From contig NZ_CP117522.1 in assembly GCF_031679605.1 (NCBI RefSeq), positions 5,208,001 to 5,272,000 on the forward strand: a stretch of 64,000 nucleotides of DNA, read 5' to 3'. Every line of letters begins with the position of its first letter. Positions within the stretch are counted from its first letter, which is position 1. The translations under genes were made by a program, and so were the position numbers. Below, in pieces: positions 32,309 through 43,862 of the stretch. The notes below the pieces were generated by a model. That model saw only the letters and a program-made list of their open reading frames with translations. It had not been told where the DNA came from and made no database searches. Source of the DNA: Streptomyces luomodiensis. GTDB lineage: Bacteria; Actinomycetota; Actinomycetes; Streptomycetales; Streptomycetaceae.

Positions 32309-32701
32309 CGGCCCACCTCAACCCATCACCGGCGGCTGAGGCCATGGGGCCAGGCACTTCGTTACGAGGGTGATGCCTGGACGAGGGTGATGTCCGGCGC
32401 CGCGCTCCCGCCGGTGGTCGTTCCGGATGACGCGTCGGGTGATACGGGACTGATCAGTCCGCTTGGCTGTAAAGATGACCTTTGGAGCACAAGGGCCGTC
32501 CAGGACATTTACTGGCGAGTCGTTGGGCATGATCCTGTAGGGGATACGCAACGTCGTTGTGAGAAGGGATACTTCACGGCCAGTATCGGTAATCGTTCGA
32601 AGCGGACAAGCGGGGGCAGCCATGTGCTTAACGCACGGTGTGAGGGTGACGGGTGAGGCGGCGAAACCGGTGGAAGAGGGTGCGGGCGGGGCGTAGTCGC
32701 G
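32309..32701. other. 393-bp gap, no supported gene
   Basis: Between the divergent FG-GAP and SpoIIE genes. The AT content is a little higher than around it (for example 32590-32640), consistent with a promoter region, but I see no motif I can name. Confidence 0.4.
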
Positions 32702-35700
32702 ATGTCGGACGGGAGTGGCCGGCCGGCGGCGGCGGATGCCGCTCGCTCGCCGCTGAACAAGGGTGCTAGAAATAACGACATGGCCGGACTTTTCGGTCGA
32801 CCTTGGGTTCCGCTGGCCCGCACGATGACCGATGGGCGCCCAGGCGGTCGGCGTGAGGGGCCCCGCTCGGCGTGGGAACGACGCGGGCGGCGCGTACAGC
32901 AGGACGAGCGAGACCAGCGAGATCAGCTGGACCCACGAGAACAGCTGGACCCGCTGGAGCCGCGAGATCAACCCGATCAAGGTGGGCAAGCCGATCAGCT
33001 CGGCCCACCCGGTCAGCTCGGCCCATCCGATCAGCTCGGCCCACCTGGTCAATCCGGTCCGTGGGACCCGCATGAGCGGTCGTCCACGCGCACCGGCCGG
33101 ACCGGCTACACCCACGGCCCCGGCCCCGCCCACGACTCCGGCTACGCCCACCGCCCCGCCCACGGCCGTGGTGGCTACGGGCGGGGCTGGCGGCGCCGGG
33201 GCCGCCAGGGGCGGCGGGGCCAGGCGCGCTGGGTGCGCACCGTGGCCGGCCAGGTCTTCGTCCTCCAGGTCGGGGTGGTGCTGCTGTTGGTCGTCGCCGC
33301 TGTGGTGGCGCTCGTCCTCCAGTCCCGCTACGACAGTGAGCGGGAGGCCCGTAACCGCTCCATGGCCGTCGCCGAGAGCTTCGCGAACGCGCCCGGCATG
33401 GTGAGCGCGATGCGCGGCCCCCAGCCGACCGCCGCGCTCCAGCCGCTCGCCGAGCGGGCCCGCGAGGGTTCCGGGGTCGACTTCGTCGTGGCCATGTCGC
33501 CGCGGGGGATCCGCTACACCCACCCCAACCCCGACCGGATCGGCAAGCACTTCATGGGCACCATCCGCCCGGCGGCGGAGGGCCGGACGTTCACCGAGAC
33601 GTTCACCGGCACGCTCGGCCTGTCGGTGCGGGCCGTGGTCCCCGTCAAGGACGGCCAGGGGAAGGTCGTCGGCCTGGTCGCGGCCGGTGTCACGATCAAG
33701 AAGGTGAGCGGTGCGGCCGACCGTCAGCTGCCGCTGATGTTCGGCGCCGCCGCGCTCGCGCTCGCGCTCGCGACGGCGGGTACGGCGCTGGTCAGCAGGC
33801 GGCTGCGGCGCCAGACCCACGGGCTGGACCCGGCCGAGATGACGCGGATGTACGAGCACCATGACGCGGTGCTGCACTCGGTGCGCGAGGGTGTGCTGAT
33901 CGTCGGCGGCGACGGCCGGCTGGTGCTCGCCAACGACGAGGCGCGCCGGCTCTTCGACCTGCCGCCGGACGCCGAGGGACGGCTGGTGTCCGAGCTGGGC
34001 TTCGATCCGCACACCGCCGCGCTGCTGGCGTCCGGGCGTCCCGCCACCGACGAGGTCCACACGGCGGGCGAGCGGCTGCTGTCGGTCAGCCACCGCCCCA
34101 CCGACCGCGACGGCGGGCCGCCCGGCAGCGTCGCCACGCTGCGCGACACCACCGAGCTGCGGGCGCTGTCCGGCAAGGTCGACCTCGCCCGCAACCGGCT
34201 CAAGCTGCTGTACGACGCGGGTGTCTCCATCGGCACCACCCTGGACGTGGTGCGCACCGCCCAGGAGCTGGCGGAGTACGCGGTGGCCCGGTTCGCCGAC
34301 TACGTCTCGGTGGACCTCGCGGACTCGGTGCTGCGCGGCGGGGAGCCCCCGGACGGCGTGGTGGGGCCGGACGGCGTGGCGGGCGCCGGTGCCCCGGGCG
34401 CGGGCCCGCCGGGCGCCGTGCCGACCGCCGACGGCCGCCGCACCGTGCTGCGCCGTACGGCCCTCAGCGGTATCCGCGACGACGGCCCGCTCTACCCCCT
34501 CGGCATGCTGATCGAGTTCGGCCCGAGCGCGCCTCAGGCCCGGGGTTTCCGCAGCGGGGCGGTGACGGTCGAGCCGGTCCTGAGCGACTTCGGCGGCTGG
34601 CAGGAGCAGGACCCCGAGCACGCCCGGCGGATCGTCGACTACGGCATCCACTCGATGATCACGGTCCCGCTGCGAGCCCGTGGCGTCGTTCTGGGCGTGG
34701 CCAGTTTCATGCGGGCGGAGAAGCCGGAGCCCTTCGAGGAGGACGACATCTCCCTGGCCGAGGAGCTGGTCACCCGCGCCGCCGTCAGCATCGACAACGC
34801 CCGCCGCTACACCCGCGAGCACACCATGGCGGTGACGCTCCAGCGCAGCCTGTTGCCCCGGGTGCTGCCCGAGCAGAACGCGCTGGATGTGGCGTACCGC
34901 TATCTGCCGGCCGAGTCCGGCGTCGGGGGCGACTGGTTCGACGTGATCCCGTTGCCGGGGGCGCGGGTGGCGCTGGTGGTGGGCGACGTCGTCGGGCACG
35001 GTCTGCACGCGGCGGCGACGATGGGGCGGCTGCGCACGGCGGTGCACAACTTCTCCACCCTCGATCTCCCGCCGGACGAGATCCTCTCCCACCTCGACGA
35101 TCTGATCGCCCGCATCGACCAGGACGAGAGCCCCGGCGGACTCGACGGCGACGGCGGCGGCGTCGGTGAGGGGATCACCGGAGCCACCTGTCTGTACGCG
35201 ATCTACGACCCCGTCACCCGGCGCTGCACCATGGCGCGGGCCGGTCATCCGCCGCCCGCGCTGGTCCGGCCGGACGGCACCGTGGAGTTCCTCGAGCTGC
35301 CCGCCGGACCGCCGCTGGGCCTGGGCGGGCTGCCGTTCGAGACGGCGGAGCTGGAGCTGCCCGAGGGCAGCCAGGTGGTGCTCTACACGGACGGGCTGAT
35401 CGAGAAGCGCGACCGGGACATCGAGACCGGTCTGGAGCTGCTGCGCGACGCCCTGTCCCACCCCGGGTCCCACCCCGGCCGGACGCCCGAGGACGCCTGT
35501 ACGGCGGTGCTGGACGCGCTGCTGCCCGACCGCCCGAGTGACGACATCGCGCTGATCGTGGCCCGTACGAGGGTGCTGGAGCCCGGTCTGACCGCCGACT
35601 GGGAGGTGCCGTCCGATCCGAAGCAGGTCGCCGGGGTGCGCGCCGCGGTGGCCCGGAAGCTGGCGGAGTGGGATCTGGGCGAGGTCGCGTTCACGACCGA

Positions 35701-35980
35701 GCTCATCCTCAGCGAGCTGATCACCAACGCCATCCGCTACGCGACCGGCCCGATCCGGGTCCGGCTGCTCTGCGACCGCAGCCTGATCTGCGAGGTCTTC
35801 GACACCAGCAGCACCTCCCCGCATCTGCGGTACGCGGGGACGACGGACGAGGGCGGCCGGGGGCTCTTCCTGGTCTCGCAGTTCGCCGACCGCTGGGGCA
35901 CCCGCTACACCTCGGACGGCAAGGTGATCTGGACCGAGCAGGCGCTGCCGCTGACGAGGAACGGCAAGCCGCGGACGTGA
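32702..35980 (+). CDS. Membrane PAS/GAF sensor with SpoIIE phosphatase and RsbW-like kinase domain
   Basis: Up to 1092 residues, combining: a disordered N-terminus with QLGPP repeats, a membrane segment (VFVLQVGVVLLLVVAAVVALVLQ, about 187-209), an extracytoplasmic Cache-like sensor (about 215-340), a second membrane segment, a PAS domain (about 390-490), a GAF domain (about 505-700), a SpoIIE/PP2C phosphatase (GGDWFDVIPLPG, VGDVVGHG, YTDGLIEKRD, DDIALIVAR; about 720-960) and a C-terminal ATP-binding domain with ELITNAIRYATGPI and DEGGRGLFLVSQFA. Such proteins read an external cue and switch anti-anti-sigma factors. ATG 32780 and 32825 are alternative starts; the first has no good ribosome-binding site. 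Confidence 0.87.
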   Translation: MSDGSGRPAAADAARSPLNKGARNNDMAGLFGRPWVPLARTMTDGRPGGRREGPRSAWERRGRRVQQDERDQRDQLDPREQLDPLEPRDQPDQGGQADQLGPPGQLGPSDQLGPPGQSGPWDPHERSSTRTGRTGYTHGPGPAHDSGYAHRPAHGRGGYGRGWRRRGRQGRRGQARWVRTVAGQVFVLQVGVVLLLVVAAVVALVLQSRYDSEREARNRSMAVAESFANAPGMVSAMRGPQPTAALQPLAERAREGSGVDFVVAMSPRGIRYTHPNPDRIGKHFMGTIRPAAEGRTFTETFTGTLGLSVRAVVPVKDGQGKVVGLVAAGVTIKKVSGAADRQLPLMFGAAALALALATAGTALVSRRLRRQTHGLDPAEMTRMYEHHDAVLHSVREGVLIVGGDGRLVLANDEARRLFDLPPDAEGRLVSELGFDPHTAALLASGRPATDEVHTAGERLLSVSHRPTDRDGGPPGSVATLRDTTELRALSGKVDLARNRLKLLYDAGVSIGTTLDVVRTAQELAEYAVARFADYVSVDLADSVLRGGEPPDGVVGPDGVAGAGAPGAGPPGAVPTADGRRTVLRRTALSGIRDDGPLYPLGMLIEFGPSAPQARGFRSGAVTVEPVLSDFGGWQEQDPEHARRIVDYGIHSMITVPLRARGVVLGVASFMRAEKPEPFEEDDISLAEELVTRAAVSIDNARRYTREHTMAVTLQRSLLPRVLPEQNALDVAYRYLPAESGVGGDWFDVIPLPGARVALVVGDVVGHGLHAAATMGRLRTAVHNFSTLDLPPDEILSHLDDLIARIDQDESPGGLDGDGGGVGEGITGATCLYAIYDPVTRRCTMARAGHPPPALVRPDGTVEFLELPAGPPLGLGGLPFETAELELPEGSQVVLYTDGLIEKRDRDIETGLELLRDALSHPGSHPGRTPEDACTAVLDALLPDRPSDDIALIVARTRVLEPGLTADWEVPSDPKQVAGVRAAVARKLAEWDLGEVAFTTELILSELITNAIRYATGPIRVRLLCDRSLICEVFDTSSTSPHLRYAGTTDEGGRGLFLVSQFADRWGTRYTSDGKVIWTEQALPLTRNGKPRT

Positions 35981-36042
35981 GGGACGGCCTGCGGGGGAGC
36001 GGGCCGTCGACAAGCGTGCGGTTCCGGGCCGCCGACAAGCGT

Positions 36043-36077
36043 GAAGCCCGCCCACGGACGTTCCGTGGGCGGGCTTC
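36043..36077. terminator. Bidirectional hairpin terminator
   Basis: A perfect 16-bp stem (GAAGCCCGCCCACGGA) with a 3-base loop between two convergent genes; serves either direction. Confidence 0.85.
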
Positions 36078-36110
36078 GGCGTGCGGCGCGTGGCGCGCCG
36101 CGTCAGGCGA

Positions 36111-38399
36111 CTACTTGACCGGGGCCGGCTCCGGCTCCTCGGCGGTCTGGCCGCCGTCCTCCGGTTCGGCCGGGGTCTTCACCGAGTCGAGGAGCAGCTG
36201 TGCCACGTCCACGACCTGGAGTTCTTCCTTCGCCTTCCCGTCATTCTTCTTGCCGTTGACGGAGTCGGTGAGCATGACCAGGCAGAACGGGCAGGCGGTG
36301 GAGACGATGTCCGGGTTGAGGGACAGCGCCTCGTCGACGCGCTCGTCGTTGATGCGCTTGCCGATCCGCTCCTCCATCCACATCCGGGCGCCGCCCGCGC
36401 CGCAGCAGAAGCCGCGCTCCTTGTGGCGGTGCATCTCCTCGTTCCGCAGTCCCGGCACCTTGGCGATGATCTCGCGCGGGGGCGTGTAGACCTTGTTGTG
36501 GCGGCCCAGGTAGCAGGGGTCGTGGTAGGTGATCAGGTCCTCGACCGGGGTGACCGGGATCAGCTTGCCCTCGTCGATGAGGTGCTGGAGCAGCTGGGTG
36601 TGGTGGATGACCTCGTACTCGCCGCCCAGCTGCGGGTACTCGTTGGCGATCGTGTTGAAGCAGTGCGGGCAGGTCGCGACGATCTTCTTCTTGGCCTTCT
36701 CGACGACGACGCCCTCATCGGCATCCTCACCGAAGGCCATGTTCAGCATCTCGACGTTCTGCTGGCCGAGCTGCTGGAAGAGGAACTCGTTGCCCAGGCG
36801 GCGGGCGGAGTCACCGGTGCACGCCTCGTCGCCGCCCATGATCGCGAACTTGACGCCGGCGATGTGCAGCAGCTCCGCGAAGGCCTTGGTGGTCTTCTTG
36901 GCCCGGTCCTCCAGGGCGCCCGCGCAGCCGACCCAGTACAGGTAGTCGACCTCGGTGAGGTCCTCGATGTCCTTGCCGACGACCGGCACCTCGAAATCGA
37001 CTTCCTTGGTCCACGCCAGCCGCTGCTTCTTGGCCAGGCCCCAGGGGTTGCCCTTCTTCTCCAGGTTCTTCAGCATCGTGCCCGCTTCCGAGGGGAAGCT
37101 GGACTCGATCATCACCTGGTAGCGGCGCATGTCCACGATGTGGTCGACGTGCTCGATGTCCACCGGGCACTGCTCCACGCAGGCGCCGCAGGTGGTGCAG
37201 GACCACAGCACGTCCGGGTCGATGACGCCGCCCGCGGCGAAGCCGCTGTCGGACGCCGCCTCGAGGGTGCCGATCAGCGGCCGCTCGGCCTCGGCCAGCG
37301 CCGCCGCGGGCACCTGGGCCAGCTGCTCCTTGCTCGCCTTCTCCTCGCCCTCCATCGTCTTGCCGCCGCCGGCCAGCAGGTAGGGGGCCTTGGCGTGGCT
37401 GTGGTCGCGCAGCGCCATGATCAGCAGCTTCGGGGAGAGCGGCTTGCCGGTGTTCCAGGCGGGGCACTGCGACTGGCAGCGGCCGCATTCGGTGCAGGTG
37501 GAGAAGTCGAGGATGCCCTTCCAAGAGAAGTGCTCGATCTGCGAGACGCCGAACTGGTCGTCCTCGCCCGGGTCCTCGAAGTCGATCGGCTTGCCGTCGC
37601 TCACCATCGGCTGGAGGGCGCCGAGCGCGACCTCGCCGTCCGCGTTGCGCTTGAACCAGATGTTGGGGAAGGCGAGGAAGCGGTGCCAGGCGATGCTCAT
37701 GTCGAGGTTGGTGCTGACCGTGATCATCCAGATCATGGTCGTGCCGAGCTTGACCATCGCGAACAGGTAGGTCAGGTTCTGCACGGTGTCGACGCTGAGC
37801 CCGCTGAAGAGCTGGACCAGCGGGTACGAGGCGAAGTACGCGGGCTCGTAGGAGTCGACGTGGTGCAGCGCGCCCTCCGTGCCGCGCAGCGCCATGATCG
37901 CGATGCCGATGATGAGGATGACGTACTCGACGAAGTACGCCTGCCAGGCGGTGGAGCCCGCGAACCGCGACTTGCGGCCGGCCCGGCTGGGCAGGTTCAG
38001 CAGCCGGATCACCATCAGCGTCAGGATGCCGAGGGTGGTCATCGTGCCGATGAACTCGATGTACAGCTCGTAGGGGAGGAAGCCGCCGAGGATGGGCAGC
38101 GTCCAGTCGGCCTGGAAGAGCTGGCCGTAGGCGTTGATGATGGTCGGTGGCAGGGTGAGGAAGCCGATCGCCACGAACCAGTGGGCGACGCCGATGACGC
38201 CCCACTTGTTCATGCGGGTGTGCGCGAGGAATTCTCGCACCAGGGTCACGCTGCGCTGCCAGGGGTTGTCGGTCCTGGCCCCCGCCGGGACCGGCGCGCC
38301 GAGTTTGAAGAAGCGCACGAACTGCGCGACGGCCCGGCCGAGCAGGGCAACGCCGACCGCGGTGAGGACCAGCGACACGATGATCGCGGCGAGTTGCAT
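36111..38399 (-). CDS. Membrane (4Fe-4S) reductase, HdrD/GlpC-like with cytochrome b-type domain
   Basis: 762 residues. Five N-terminal membrane segments (about 1-250, starting MQLAAIIVSLVLTAVGVALL) form a cytochrome b/gamma-subunit-like part. Two 4Fe-4S motifs follow (CTECGRCQSQCP and CTTCGACVEQCP). Then two cysteine-rich CCG domains of the heterodisulfide reductase type (VGCAGALEDR, ATCPHCFNTIANEY, DPCYLGRHN, GFCCGAGGARMWMEE). It presumably passes electrons from a cytoplasmic donor, such as lactate or a thiol compound, to the quinone pool. The conserved start is ATG 38399; a longer frame exists. It is divergent from dnaK. Confidence 0.87.
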   Translation of the reverse strand: MQLAAIIVSLVLTAVGVALLGRAVAQFVRFFKLGAPVPAGARTDNPWQRSVTLVREFLAHTRMNKWGVIGVAHWFVAIGFLTLPPTIINAYGQLFQADWTLPILGGFLPYELYIEFIGTMTTLGILTLMVIRLLNLPSRAGRKSRFAGSTAWQAYFVEYVILIIGIAIMALRGTEGALHHVDSYEPAYFASYPLVQLFSGLSVDTVQNLTYLFAMVKLGTTMIWMITVSTNLDMSIAWHRFLAFPNIWFKRNADGEVALGALQPMVSDGKPIDFEDPGEDDQFGVSQIEHFSWKGILDFSTCTECGRCQSQCPAWNTGKPLSPKLLIMALRDHSHAKAPYLLAGGGKTMEGEEKASKEQLAQVPAAALAEAERPLIGTLEAASDSGFAAGGVIDPDVLWSCTTCGACVEQCPVDIEHVDHIVDMRRYQVMIESSFPSEAGTMLKNLEKKGNPWGLAKKQRLAWTKEVDFEVPVVGKDIEDLTEVDYLYWVGCAGALEDRAKKTTKAFAELLHIAGVKFAIMGGDEACTGDSARRLGNEFLFQQLGQQNVEMLNMAFGEDADEGVVVEKAKKKIVATCPHCFNTIANEYPQLGGEYEVIHHTQLLQHLIDEGKLIPVTPVEDLITYHDPCYLGRHNKVYTPPREIIAKVPGLRNEEMHRHKERGFCCGAGGARMWMEERIGKRINDERVDEALSLNPDIVSTACPFCLVMLTDSVNGKKNDGKAKEELQVVDVAQLLLDSVKTPAEPEDGGQTAEEPEPAPVK

Positions 38400-38589
38400 A
38401 GGGGGCTCCTCGAACCTGCGAGCTGGATTGCTGAGCAGAACTATTACTAAGCAGTAACTTAATGTGGCTTGACCGAGATTACCCGCCCGGACGGTCACCC
38501 ATGTAGTCGACGAGCCGGTGATCTGTGTCGCTCACATGGCCCCTCCTCCACTTCTTCCACCCCCTCTTGGGTATAAGCCTCATATAAAA

Positions 38590-38662
38590 GTTGAGCCGCC
38601 GCGACTCAGGTCTGTTGACAGCGGCGAGCCGGTCATGCACCCTTGAGCCTGTTCCACTCAAT
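38590..38662 (+). promoter_or_regulatory. Two HspR-binding HAIR elements and the dnaK promoter
   Basis: HAIR consensus is CTTGAGT-N7-ACTCAAG. Site 1 (38590-38610) reads GTTGAGC-N7-ACTCAGG; site 2 (38642-38662) reads CTTGAGC-N7-ACTCAAT. TTGACA at 38615-38620 lies between them as a -35; the -10 is not clear. This is the arrangement through which HspR with DnaK represses the operon. Confidence 0.85.
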
Positions 38663-38669
38663 GCTGTAG

Positions 38670-41209
<2,540 letters not shown>

Positions 41210-41254
41210 CGTGACGGTGACCGCGGGAGCAGTGAGAGAGGAGGGACGTCGCGG

Positions 41255-42436
41255 ATGAGCACCAAGGACTTCGTGGAGAAGGACTACTACAAAGTCCTCG
41301 GCGTCCCCAAGGACGCCACCGAGGCGGAGATCAAGAAGGCGTACCGGAAGCTCGCCCGCGAGTACCACCCGGACGCCAACAAGGGCGACGCCAAGGCGGA
41401 GGAGCGGTTCAAGGAGATCTCCGAGGCCAATGACATCCTCGGGGACCCCAAGCGGCGCAAGGAGTACGACGAGGCCCGCGCCCTCTTCGGCAACGGGGGA
41501 TTCCGCCCCGGGCCGGGCGGGCCGGGCGGCACCGGCAGCTTCAACTTCGACCTGGGCGACCTCTTCGGCGGCGGTGCCCAGGGCGGGAGCGGGGGCGCCG
41601 GCGGTTTCGGCGGCGGGCTCGGGGATGTCTTCGGCGGGCTGTTCGGCCGCGGCGGCGCCACCCGCGCCCAGCCGCGCCGGGGCCAGGACATCGAGTCCGA
41701 GGTGACGCTCAGCTTCACCGAGGCCGTCGAGGGGGCCACGGTCCCGCTGCGGATGTCCAGCCAGGCCCCGTGCAAGGTGTGCTCGGGCACCGGCGACCAG
41801 AACGGCAACCCGCGCGTCTGCCCCACCTGTGTCGGCACCGGCCAGGTCACCCGGGGCGGCGGGGGCGGCTTCTCGCTCACCGACCCGTGTGTGGAGTGCC
41901 GGGGCCGCGGGCTGATCGCGCAGAACCCGTGCGAGACCTGCAAGGGCAGCGGACGGGCCCGTTCCGCCCGCACCATGCAGGTCCGGATCCCCGCGGGCGT
42001 CAGCGACGGCCAGCGGATCCGGCTGCGCGGCAAGGGCGCTCCGGGCGAGACCGGCGGTCCGGCCGGCGATCTGTACGTGGTCGTGCACGTGGACCCGCAT
42101 CCGGTCTTCGGCCGCAAGGGCGACAACCTGACCGTCACCGTGCCCGTCACCCTTCCGGAGGCGGCGCTCGGCGGCGAGATCAAGGTCCCCACCCTGGGCG
42201 GTCCGCCGGTCACCCTGAAGCTGCCCGCCGGCACGCCCAACGGCAGGACCATGCGCGCCCGGGGCAAGGGCGCGGTGCGCAAGGACGGCACCCGCGGCGA
42301 CCTGCTGGTCACCGTCGAGGTCACGGTGCCGCACGAGCTGAGCGACCCGGCGCGGGAGGCGCTGGAGTCGTATCGCGAGGCGACCGCGGGAGAGGACCCG
42401 CGGGAGGAGCTGTTCAAGGCCGCGAAGGGAGCTTGA
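41255..42436 (+). CDS. dnaJ: Co-chaperone DnaJ (Hsp40, type I)
   Basis: 393 residues. The J domain (about 8-75) has the HPD tripeptide in YHPDANKGD that stimulates DnaK's ATPase; a Gly/Phe-rich linker follows (GGFRPGPGGPGG, GGGLGDVFGG). Four zinc motifs CxxCxGxG are present (CKVCSGTG, CPTCVGTG, CVECRGRG, CETCKGSG). A C-terminal client-binding domain ends the protein. A GAGGAGG site lies upstream of the ATG; 45 bp separate it from grpE. Confidence 0.98.
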   Translation: MSTKDFVEKDYYKVLGVPKDATEAEIKKAYRKLAREYHPDANKGDAKAEERFKEISEANDILGDPKRRKEYDEARALFGNGGFRPGPGGPGGTGSFNFDLGDLFGGGAQGGSGGAGGFGGGLGDVFGGLFGRGGATRAQPRRGQDIESEVTLSFTEAVEGATVPLRMSSQAPCKVCSGTGDQNGNPRVCPTCVGTGQVTRGGGGGFSLTDPCVECRGRGLIAQNPCETCKGSGRARSARTMQVRIPAGVSDGQRIRLRGKGAPGETGGPAGDLYVVVHVDPHPVFGRKGDNLTVTVPVTLPEAALGGEIKVPTLGGPPVTLKLPAGTPNGRTMRARGKGAVRKDGTRGDLLVTVEVTVPHELSDPAREALESYREATAGEDPREELFKAAKGA

Positions 42437-42437
42437 G

Positions 42438-42917
42438 ATGGACGGCCGAGGAGGAATCGGAGGCAGGGGCGCTGGCCGGCCCCGCAACCCGTATGAGCTG
42501 ACCGAGGATTCGCCGGTGTACGTCATCTCGGTGGCCGCCCAGCTCTCCGGACTGCATCCGCAGACTCTGCGTCAGTACGACCGCCTCGGCCTGGTTTCCC
42601 CCGACCGTACCGCCGGCCGCGGCCGGCGGTACTCCGCGCGCGACATCCAGCTGCTCCGCCAGGTCCAGCAGCTCTCCCAGGACGAGGGCATCAACCTCGC
42701 CGGGATCAAGCGGATCATCGAACTGGAGAACCAGGTCGCGGCCCTCCAGGCCCGCGTCGCCGAGCTCCAGTCCGCGGTCGAGGGCGCCGCCACGGCCATG
42801 CAGCAGCGCGAGGCCCAGGTCCACGCCTCCTACCGCCGCGACCTGGTCCGCTACCAGGACGTCCAGCACAGCAGCGCCCTGGTGGTGTGGCGCCCGAAGC
42901 CCAAGCGCGGCGAATAG
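42438..42917 (+). CDS. hspR: Heat-shock repressor HspR (MerR family)
   Basis: 159 residues. A MerR-type winged helix (YVISVAAQLSGLHPQTLRQYDRLGLVSPDRTAGRGRRYSARDIQLL, about 27-72) followed by a coiled-coil (LENQVAALQARVAELQ). Binds HAIR sites to repress the dnaK operon and clpB; DnaK itself is the co-repressor, so heat titrates the repression. The ATG starts one base after the dnaJ stop. A hairpin terminator follows. Confidence 0.97.
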   Translation: MDGRGGIGGRGAGRPRNPYELTEDSPVYVISVAAQLSGLHPQTLRQYDRLGLVSPDRTAGRGRRYSARDIQLLRQVQQLSQDEGINLAGIKRIIELENQVAALQARVAELQSAVEGAATAMQQREAQVHASYRRDLVRYQDVQHSSALVVWRPKPKRGE

Positions 42918-42940
42918 CCCGCCGCACCGCGTGCCCGAGC

Positions 42941-42972
42941 GGCCCGGCGACCGGTTTTCCGGCCGCCGGGCC
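42941..42972 (+). terminator. Terminator of the dnaK operon
   Basis: GC-rich hairpin formed by GGCCCGGCG and CGCCGGGCC, with an inner CCGG stem around TTTT, 24 bp after the hspR stop. Confidence 0.7.
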
Positions 42973-43398
42973 TGCTGTGTGTCTGGGCCTGCTGTGTGTC
43001 TGGGCGGGCTTTATCGGGGCGGCGCGGGTCACGACCCGTTCGGGCAGCTCCCTTCCGAGATCTTCATGACCCGGAGGTCGAATTCGATGTCGATCGCTTC
43101 GGGCCCACCGTCGCGGACGACCCGCACGCGGGCGGTGTCCGTCCCCGCTGCGGCAGGAGGAGGCAGCGGCCCGCACGCCTACGGGGACGGACGATCCGGC
43201 GGCCACCTGTGGGCGGGTGACGGCGCACACCACGTTCACCGTCGGCGACCCTCACCGTACGGCGGCTCACCCCGTGTCGGGTGGGGCGGCGGAGGACGCG
43301 GCCCATGCCTTGGTGTCCCGTCCAGGAACCTCCGGGCCGGGCGGCGCGCCGTCGGGGCGTCCCGGGCGCACCATGGAGGTATGGGAGGAGGTATCGCC
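42968..43398. other. Gap with a 17-bp tandem duplication, no supported gene
   Basis: GGGCCTGCTGTGTGTCT occurs twice in tandem (42968-42984, 42985-43001). The rest, about 400 bp, shows frames with some protein-like composition (DLHDPEVEFDVDRFGPTVAD on the plus strand) but no start context or family. It may hold remnants of a gene. Confidence 0.4.
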
Positions 43399-43770
43399 AT
43401 GGTGGAGGTCAAGACGATCGAGAAGCCGGATGAGCGGCGTGACTTTCCCGGGGGCCACATCGAAGCCCTGCATCTGACCGGGCTGGATTTCGCCGTGGGC
43501 ACCTTCGAGCCCGGATGGCGCTGGCGGGAGTCGGTGCGGCCGATCGTGGGGACCGAGCTGTGCGAGGTCCACCACAGCGGGATCGTGGTCCAGGGCCGGA
43601 TGCGGCTGCGCACGACCGAGGGCGCGGAGACCGAGGTGGGGCCCGGCGATGTGTATGTGGTGTCGCCCGGCCATGACGCGTGGGTCGTCGGCGATGAGCC
43701 GGTCGTGGTGTACGACGTCGCCGGGCAGATGGCGCAGACGTACGCGAAGTCGAGTCGGGCCGGGGCCTGA
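43399..43770 (+). CDS. Cupin-domain protein
   Basis: 123 residues, a single cupin beta-barrel. EVHHSGIVVQGRMRLRTTEG-type strand with the first cupin motif, then GPGDVYVVSPGHDAWVVGDEPVVVYDV with the second. Motif 1 has a His pair in EVHHSG, but the full 3-His/Glu metal set is not obvious, so it may bind a ligand without catalysis. A strong GGAGGAGG site 8 bases before the ATG fixes the start. Separate transcript from the heat-shock operon. Confidence 0.8.
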   Translation: MVEVKTIEKPDERRDFPGGHIEALHLTGLDFAVGTFEPGWRWRESVRPIVGTELCEVHHSGIVVQGRMRLRTTEGAETEVGPGDVYVVSPGHDAWVVGDEPVVVYDVAGQMAQTYAKSSRAGA

Positions 43771-43862
43771 GACGGGGCGGCAGCGGCCTCCAGGGCGTCA
43801 GGAGCCCAAGCATGATCCGTACGACGCTCCTCAGCGGTACGTAGCCGTCGGCAGGGGACGAG

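Noticed and set aside
32318..36055. A 1245-residue minus-strand open frame opposite the SpoIIE gene
   Set aside because: It is the antisense shadow of the real sensor phosphatase. It has Arg/Gln/His-rich composition and no domain, while the plus strand shows complete PAS, GAF and SpoIIE motifs.
36081..38450. A 789-residue plus-strand frame opposite the Fe-S reductase
   Set aside because: Antisense shadow; Val/Leu/Asp/Gly-biased without domains, while the minus strand has complete 4Fe-4S and CCG motifs.
42931..43770. A long frame extending the cupin gene 156 residues upstream
   Set aside because: The upstream part is low-complexity Arg/Gly sequence. The GGAGGAGG site before ATG 43399 and the start of cupin conservation favour the short form.
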